A stretch of 64,000 nucleotides of DNA from Wurfbainia villosa (Eukaryota; Streptophyta; Magnoliopsida; Zingiberales; Zingiberaceae). Below the pieces are notes generated by a model. That model made no database searches. It worked only from the letters and a program-made list of their open reading frames with translations, and had not been told where the DNA came from. Made by a program: the position numbers and the translations under genes. The stretch spans positions 110,721,179 to 110,785,178 of the forward strand of contig CM045996.1 in assembly GCA_025175895.1 (NCBI GenBank), given 5' to 3'. Positions 57,106 through 64,000 of this stretch are shown here, in pieces; the stretch's first letter is position 1, and each line of letters opens with the position of its first letter.

Positions 57106-59321
57106 TGTTAGTAATATATGAGAGATGTCCTAAGGCAATCGCCTTATGTATGAACCATTTATATGATAAATGAAGATTCACTATTTGAGTGTACATGTTT
57201 TATGTATTTGATTGGATCTTAAACTCATTTACTGAATGTCCACGATACGATTCACAGCATGAGAGAATTTGTGATTGGATCACAACTAGTGAGTATCTCT
57301 ACATGTGTAATTGTGATGTATCGGAATTATCCCTAGTCGATGAATTGATGGATCTGGACACCATCAATTCTGTTGAGACTAGCACGAGGTATACTCCTTG
57401 GTGTATCCAAGCAGCTGATTCTCACTGGCTGGAGACATAGTGATGTCCGGAGTTAATCGTGGATGCTAGTTATGGTAACTAGTTCATTGGAGTGACGGTA
57501 GTAAGACTTCATATGGTTCTCTGCATATATAGATATGTCAATGAAGTTCTTACTGTGGCTTAAGTGCGATGTTCCTTTGACTTGCGGTATTCAAGTCATC
57601 TTGATCATGGAGACTTATGCTTTGACATCTTAAGCAAACATCTCCGAGGAGATGTGGACCCGGGATGATTGGGTATAAGTCAAAGTGATCGAAGGTGTTT
57701 GAATAGCCTATAAAGGATTCACCACTCCTTGCGAGGAGATGTATACCCATGGCCTCTCGTCGGATTGTTACTAAAGTCTTTGGCCAAAGCATTACATGTT
57801 TAGAGTAAAGTACTCTTTGATACATGTGGAGTAACTAGAATCCGTAGGACGAGGAAATGATACTTGGGCTAGGTGTGACGTAGTCAGCCTAGTGGGGACT
57901 GACACAATAGACCATGTCCTGAACCAAGTGGGTATAAGATGAGTGAAGGGAATGGGGCGATTCATTCGAGCCATCAAGGGTTTGAAATAGTTCGGATCGT
58001 TGATCTTTTCGGTTAATTGGGGATCATGATGTACTACTAGGTGCCACTCATGATCGTTCTATAATTAATGGTTAATTATAGACGGCCAACATAAACCGAG
58101 AACCTATTTGGTCACATGCACAACGAGTGTAATCCAAAGGATTTAAAACGAGCTTGAGAATTGGATTCTCAGACCGAGAGAAACTAGGTTTGGTTGGACC
58201 AAACATAAAGCGAGCATGAAATCGTTTCAGTCGCAATGGAAGCGTGGATGGGCTGCGTCTTATGAAGACGTAATGGATGGACCAAAATGGTTTGGTTCTA
58301 ATCCAATGGATAAGAATAAACCAAAGGGTTTGGTTTATTTTAAACGAATGAACCAAAAGTTGGTTCGGTTCGTTTTAACTTAAAATAAATCATCATGGTT
58401 TGGTTTATTTTAACTTATCTTAATGGAGCGGGTTAACGGGCTTTATGGATATGATCCATTAACCATTAAGAGAATTAGTTCTCTATAAAAGTGGGCTTAA
58501 GGGATTGTTAAACCCTAACTAATCCAAACCCTAGCCCCCCCTTGAGTTGCCGCCCACTCCTTGGAGGAGTTAATTGGCGCCCAACTACTAGCTGCCGCCG
58601 CCCAGCTTTGTGCCGCCGTCCAAGACCCTTGCCGGCGTCCAAGCTCCAGCCGGTGAACCTCCGGCGACCCTCCGGTGATCTCCTATAGGTTCGGCATCAA
58701 GGTGAGCTTTTTCTCTCCTTGTTTTGGCCGGCGCCTACTCCTCCACCAAGCTGTCCAGTTTTCTGGACAGCTTCTCCTCCTCTCGTCGAAGTGTCGTTTG
58801 GACGACGGTTAGTTCTCCGACAGCGGGTAACTTACCGGGGATTTGATCTCCGGTAATCCTCTGAGGTGGAGGACGAAGGATTCGTCAAACGGTTGACGAA
58901 CACCTCTCCGGAGAAGCGAGTTTTGAGAACTCGTTTTTGATCCGAATTTGGATTCGGATCGTGATCATCTCTCGATCACGTCGTCTTCAACACGAGGCTA
59001 GTAACCCGTACGAAGACGAAGCTCGTGACTTAGCGAAGTCATCCCGAGGAGCTCGGCGTGGATACGGATAGAGACGATTCTTACGAGGATCGTTCCGGTT
59101 GATGCCGTTCCTGCTACACGTCATACGGAAGGTATAACGTAGTTTAATTTCCTTTTATTGCAAATTATAATTTACGGTTATGTCTACACTTGTTGTAATA
59201 GCATGCGTGTGTTGTGTGTGTTGTAATAAATATAGATTTATTATTTTTAATTGCTTCCGCTGTGCTCATGTTTACGAAACATGATCGAACACATACACGC
59301 CGCGGTGCCGGAAACCCAACA
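57106..59321 (+). repeat. Solo LTR (element D family) inside element I RT
   Basis: This 2216-base segment starts TGTTAG and ends AAACCCAACA, with a perfect AGTCT duplication (57101-57105 and 59322-59326). It carries no internal region. TATAAAA is at 58484-58490. Its end matches the element D fragments at 6671-6766 and 9761-9856. It marks an excision by LTR-LTR recombination. Confidence 0.85.
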
Positions 59322-59326
59322 AGTCT

Positions 59327-60530
59327 TGAGGAGAAAATCTATATAAAGCAACCAGAGTGATTCATTGCAAAGGGCAAAGAGCATCTTGTGTGCAAGCTTA
59401 ATCGGTCCATTTATGGATTAAAGCAAGCTTCGAGGTCTTGGAACATCCGCTTTGATGAGGTAATCCAGTCTTATGGATTTATTCAAAGTCCGGATGAGTC
59501 TTGTGTATACAAGAGATGTGACGAAAACGTAGTGGTATTTCTTGTACTATACATAGATGACATTTTGTTAATTGGCAACAATGTCAAGGTGTTATCGGAC
59601 GTAAGAGTATGGTTGTCCAAACAGTTTGATATGAAGGACCTGGGAGAAGTGGGACACATCCTTGGGATCAAGGTTATAAGGGATCGCAGGAAAAGGATAT
59701 TGTGCTTATCTCAAGCTTCATACATAAACACCATTATGGATCATTTTAGCATGAAAAACTCCAAGAAAAGTTTTCTACCTTTCAGGCATGGAGTTCCTTT
59801 ATCTAAGGAGATGTGTCCTAGAACATCAAAAGAGATAGAGGAGATGAAGGTGGTTCCTTATGCTTCGGCAGTAGGAAGCCTCATGTATGTCATACTATGT
59901 ACGAGACCAGATATCTACTTTGTTGTGGGCATGGTTAGAAAATATTAGAGTAATATAGGACAAGGACATTAGACTGCGATAAAGCATATATGGAAGTACC
60001 TGAGAAGGACTAGGGATTATATGCTGGTATACCAGACAGATAAATTACTCCCTGTGGGTTACATAGATTCCGACTTCCAATCAGATAGGGATAACAGTAA
60101 GTCTACCTCAGGTTTTGTGTTTACTTTGGGAGGTGGACCCATTGTATGGAGGAGTGTCAAGCAGAAATGCGTGGCAAACTCTACCATGGAAGCTGAGTAT
60201 GTGGCAGCCTCTGAGGCAACCAAAGAAGTTGTGTGACTCGGGAACTTCTTAATGGATTTGGATGTGATTCCTGGTTTTCCCAGAACTATCACAATTTATT
60301 ATGATAATAGTGGTGCAGTTGCAAACTCGAAGGAACCACGAGCCCATAAGGCAAGTAAACATATAGAGTGCAAGTACCACCTTATACGAGAAATCGTAAA
60401 GCGAGGAGAAGTTGTTGTGGCCAAGATTGCATCAGAGGATAACCTGACAGATTCTTTCACTAAGGCCCTTCCAGTGAGAGCTTTTGATAGGCTTGTGGAG
60501 GGAATGAGAATCAGATGTATGGCAGTATGA
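59327..60530 (+). pseudogene. pol of element I, part 2: RT end and RNase H
   Basis: RT resumes with SIYGLKQASRSWN and the catalytic YIDD (59550-59561). RNase H keeps its acidic residues in GYIDSDFQ, MEAEY, YYDNSGA and NLTDSFTKAL. In-frame stops are at 59358, 59946, 59970 and 60234. There is no frameshift, and the normal end is at 60530, 33 bases before the LTR. The enzyme would be functional in sequence terms except for the stops and the insertion. Confidence 0.85.
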
Positions 60531-60563
60531 GGACAACATAGTCTTTTAGTATAAGTGGGAGAT

Positions 60564-62456
60564 TATTAGGATGTATACTGAAAAGTCTATCTTTTGTATG
60601 AACATCTTTATTTTTGAAATAAGAATCACATGATCATTGTTTACATATTTATGGTTATGCATATTATCTAATACATTACATTGTAGATAACATGGTGTGT
60701 AGTCTCACACGGGAGATTATGTTATCAGTTCCTTGTGAAGTATAAGTAAAGGCTCACAACCGAGATGGTTATGGACAAACCATTGGAATGGTTATAGTGT
60801 GATTTGGTGTTGGTTTTTCTTGACCATAGAATTACACTAGTACACTTTGTGTGTATTGAGTAGGATCGACTTAGAGGTGATTCGATTTATTGTTGACTAT
60901 ATAATTGAATTGGACCTCGGATATTATGGTGTACATGCTCTTAATCCCGATATAATAATGGGCACATATACTTAGTATTTATTTCTTTGATTTACCAATG
61001 GGTGAGATTTATAGAGTAAATCGATAGGCTCAGTAAGTTGGAAAATGATATTATTTATATGGTGTGTCATTGATTATAGGAGGAAACCGTGTCCTATATA
61101 TTAGGATGATGATATCCCCTTGAGGAGCTCAAAAGGTTCATCATGTAAACCCTGCAGGTGGACTTAGTCCGGCATGATGATAAGGTTGAATGGTACTACT
61201 CATGGAGTTAGATGTTGATTAATTAATTGTCAGTAAATTAATTAATTGACGGACATTCGAGATTTTAAATACGGAGAGATAAATGTACAAATAATATATG
61301 GAGCCCATATTAACTTATGGGGGTTGGTGAGATAGATCAATGATAATCCTCTAGTGGAATGGATTATCATTAATGGATCGGACTTTATGTGGGCTTGATC
61401 CATTGGGTGGCCAAGATCCAACTCCTCCTCATGGTCCCTATTGTAGCCTATTAAAACCCTTATGGAGCCTAGATCTGATGATGGAAAATGAAACTCTAAA
61501 TCCGACGGTGGAGATTAAATCTTTAGATATGACGGTGAAGATTAAATCTCTAGATCCAACAGTTGAGATTAAATCCCTAGATCCGATGGTTGAGATTAAA
61601 TTCCTAGATCTAACGGTGGAGATTAAAAGGAGGCTTAAGCCTAGCTCTATAAAAGGGTGGGCAAGGCTTGGGCGTGGAAGACAACTTTGGGAGATTTGGG
61701 TTTTGGGCGGTTAGGGTTTGGAGATTCAAGGGTGGGCGGCTACATTGGTTGGCTTCTCCTTTAGGGCCGACGGAAACACAAGAGAAGGACTAGGGTTTCT
61801 TCTTCTCCTTTGATCTTGGACGACTTCTCCTTTCCCTAGGGCAGCTCCTTCTTCTTCCATTGGACCTCTTGGCCGGCGGCAACACTTCATTCAAGGTTGG
61901 CCGGCGCTCCTCTTCCTCTCCTTGGCTGGTGGCAACATCAAGCTTGAAGCTTGGTGGTCGGTTCTAGATAGGAGAAGAGTTTTGTTTCATTCTTCCCTTT
62001 GTTCAGAGCAATCAAGGAAGGGAAGAACGTGTTCTAGGAGGCTTTGACTTTTGGAAGATCATCGCCCATACGACGTCCAAAAGGAAGAAGGACATACAAT
62101 AGAAGATCAAGAGGTATAACAAGGGGTATAAGCTTGTTTACTTTGATTAGTGTTCTTTTGTATTATGTATATAATTGTTTTCAATTATATATGGCTAATT
62201 TACTTGGACCCCGAAGACAAACACAAAAATCGGCGATCTGTACATCGTCTATTCCAGGGCTAATCGAAGAATAGAGGTAGGTTTCTTGAACAACAAGTTT
62301 GTTCAAGTGACCACTCTAATCGAATAGTATGACGATGGAACAGTTGCTTGGGTAATCCCTCTTTGTCAAGGATTAATTTTTTAATCCGGGGACGTAGACG
62401 GGATCGCCATGAACAAGCGACTGAGTTGAAGTGGGAAGCGAAGTTTCCTCCCTTCA
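60564..62456 (+). repeat. 3' LTR of element I
   Basis: It begins TATTAGGATG (TG changed to TA) after AGTGGGAGAT and ends CCTCCCTTCA. It is uninterrupted, 1893 bp, and has TATAAAAGG at 61648-61656. Confidence 0.88.
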
Positions 62457-62600
62457 GTTTCTAGAAGAACTTCATTTAAATACCTAGTAGCAGTGATTTT
62501 TCTACTAAAAAGCATATTAAATCTATCTCTATGCTAATCATTATGAAACACAAGGGTTGGGAGAGTATCACCTTCCTCCAGAGTTTGTGGGGCATCCCTC
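62457..62600 (-). pseudogene. ATHILA ORF-1-like gene of element H, N-terminal part
   Basis: On the minus strand this matches the segment upstream of 43860 in element G (shared EEG-TLPTL and ITATRYLNE) and continues the H gene interrupted at 49453. One TAG is present. It is cut at 62600 by element J. Confidence 0.6.
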
Positions 62601-64000
62601 TGTTGGGTTTTCCGAGCCGTAAAAACCGCTTTTTGCATTGCGGAAACCTCGGAAGCCCCGGCCACGGATCCGTGCGAAGTATAAAAATAAAATTAACATG
62701 TATGTGTTTAATACCTTTAGATCTACTCTAGATCTACATGATAAGAAGTTACCCTTGAAGCGATGCCCTTCGCTTATCCCGCTCGTCCAAATGGATTGTC
62801 GGAACTCGAGAGTGTCAAGTGCACACTCCTCTATTGGTATCCACACAAGCAATAGGTGGAGAAAAGACAATCTTGAGTGTGCTAGCACTCCTTGAAGGTC
62901 TCGACAATGGAGGATTGGGAGAGCAAGAGAGGAAGAGAGCCAAGGAAGAAGATGATCCAAGGAAGAAGAAGATGGAGTTACCCAAAAATAATTCACTCCT
63001 CATCAAGAAGTGGTGGGCCACTTTAACCTTGGGGGGTTACATGCATGCATGTAACTCCAAGAGCCAATGACTCTTGGTCTCCCTCATGAGCTGGCACCAC
63101 ATGATAAGTCAATGATGATGTGGAGCATCATCATTGGCCGGCCATGCCAAGTCATCATCATGACATGACATTTGGTCAAGTCAAACTTGACCTTTCATCT
63201 TCCCTCTCAAGTCAAGTCAAACTTGACCTCTTATCTCCCATGGTTGATCAAATCCAACCATTTGATTCAAGTCAATTTTAATTTAATGAATCTCTATTCA
63301 TTAATTTAAATTGATTTGATGAATCAAATCTAAATTAGACTCATTCAACACTTGAATCAAATTGAGTCCAACTCAATTAGTCTAATTAGGATTACTCTTA
63401 ATCCAATTTGGTTCATCCCATGAACCTAATCCTCATGGTTTATCATATGAACCTAATCTCCATCTAATTTCCCTTTGTGTGTGACCCTATAGGTTCTTGT
63501 AACGTTGGCAATCTCCCTAAACCGATTTAGGAACATAAGCAATGAGCGGTATCTAGCAACACATCATTGCTACCCAAGTTACAAGAATATTGAGCTCCAA
63601 CATCACCTTTGTGACTACTAATTGTGACTCTCACAATATGTGACAATGTCCCTCTATCCTTGAAATCTAAATTGACCAATTGAGGCATAGACCGTGTCAT
63701 CCTCGGTACAATCTATATCTTGAACTCCAAGTAGACTCACTCTAATCAAATGAGCTCAATATCTCATATTGACTCATTTGGGCATGGTCATGTACTTCGT
63801 GGTCTCACTCTATCAAGAATATTGATGTCACCCCCATCATATAGGTGGGATAGATCTCATCTACATCACTCACATCCCTCCTCATAATTTGTTACATACC
63901 CAGTAATCGCCTTTATAGTCCACTCATTTACGGGTGACGTTTGACGAAGCAAAAGTATGCAACTCCTTATGTAGGGAACCATGGTGACTTCAAGTCTAAG
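62601..64000 (-). repeat. Element J: LTR, left part in the window
   Basis: It starts TGTTGGGTTTTCCG on the plus strand, the complement of an LTR end like that of the D family (CGGAAACCCAACA). The right half resembles the element C LTR (TGTGTGTGACCCTATAGG, GAGCTCAATATCTCATATTG, GATAGATCTCATCTACATC). It leaves the window before its end. Whether it is a solo LTR or part of an element cannot be seen. Confidence 0.7.

Larger units (their letters stand above)
49454..62456 (+). mobile_element. Element I: Ty1/copia retrotransposon with solo-LTR insertions
   Basis: It is flanked by GTTTC (49449-49453 and 62457-62461). It has a 5' LTR interrupted by an inverted solo LTR, Met-tRNA-type primer site, gag, pol interrupted by a foreign solo LTR, a GTGGGAGAT polypurine tract and a 3' LTR. 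Gag and pol stay in one frame, broken only by stop codons. Confidence 0.9.
38654..62600 (-). mobile_element. Element H: Athila-like Ty3/gypsy element with nested insertions
   Basis: On the minus strand the visible part is an ATHILA ORF-1-like gene (62595-48200, split by element I), a 3' region with polypurine tract, and the 3' LTR (38654-40129, its last two bases displaced to 47092-47093 by element G). Element J cuts it at 62600, so gag, any pol and the 5' LTR are not seen. Confidence 0.75.

Noticed and set aside
57189..57440. An 83-codon frame in the solo LTR
   Set aside because: It is inside LTR sequence with no matching domain and no continuation.
1..64000. A host gene or a non-transposon system
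   Set aside because: I looked on both strands for long frames with enzyme motifs, tRNA-like folds and rRNA-like stretches. Everything recognizable belongs to LTR retrotransposons.

Overview
The window is repeat DNA from a flowering plant, probably a large-genome species and perhaps a monocot (the species is a guess). I found no convincing host gene, rRNA, tRNA or CRISPR array. Almost every base belongs to LTR retrotransposons inserted into one another. The lineages are plant-restricted: Sirevirus-type Ty1/copia elements with multiple polypurine tracts, other Ty1/copia elements, and Athila-like Ty3/gypsy elements. Element letters A-J are mine.

Left part (1-36518). Element A (+) is a Sirevirus entering from the left with gag, a nearly intact pol (protease, integrase, reverse transcriptase, RNase H) and a 3' LTR. 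It sits in the 3' LTR end of element D, which sits in the left LTR of element C (-). The A/D/C junction is tandemly duplicated as a unit of about 3.1 kb (3748-9892). Element B (+, 10422-16563) is inserted in the same C LTR with target duplication ACTCT. C resumes with its RT/RNase H, is split inside RT by element E (-, 18662-30726, target duplication CTTAC), then continues with the rest of pol, gag, primer site and right LTR (to 36518). E is itself split by element F (+, 20967-27481, target duplication ATAAT).

Middle (36519-38653). This is older sequence with no clear gene. It holds a degenerate array of GAGCACC units and what looks like the end of a decayed gypsy LTR.

Right part (38654-64000). 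Athila-like element H (-) begins with an LTR. A sister element G (-, 40130-47086, target duplication CACAT) is inserted almost at the end of that LTR. H continues with an ATHILA ORF-1-like gene that is interrupted by copia element I (+, 49454-62456, target duplication GTTTC). I carries an inverted solo LTR of its own family in its 5' LTR and a 2.2 kb foreign solo LTR inside its RT (target duplication AGTCT). At 62601 element J (-) interrupts H again and runs off the window.

How the parts may work together (inference). B, E and F have complete LTRs, a Met-tRNA-type primer site, gag and polypurine tracts, but no pol. They look like gag-only (TR-GAG-type) Sireviruses that would need pol from an element such as A. 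In A the pol gene is bracketed by two copies of a hairpin-forming repeat of about 70 nt. B, E and F each carry one copy at the corresponding place after gag. This is the most interesting pattern in the window and suggests how pol could have been lost. G and H are a parallel case in gypsy: they keep a gag remnant (G) and ORF-1 but show no pol.
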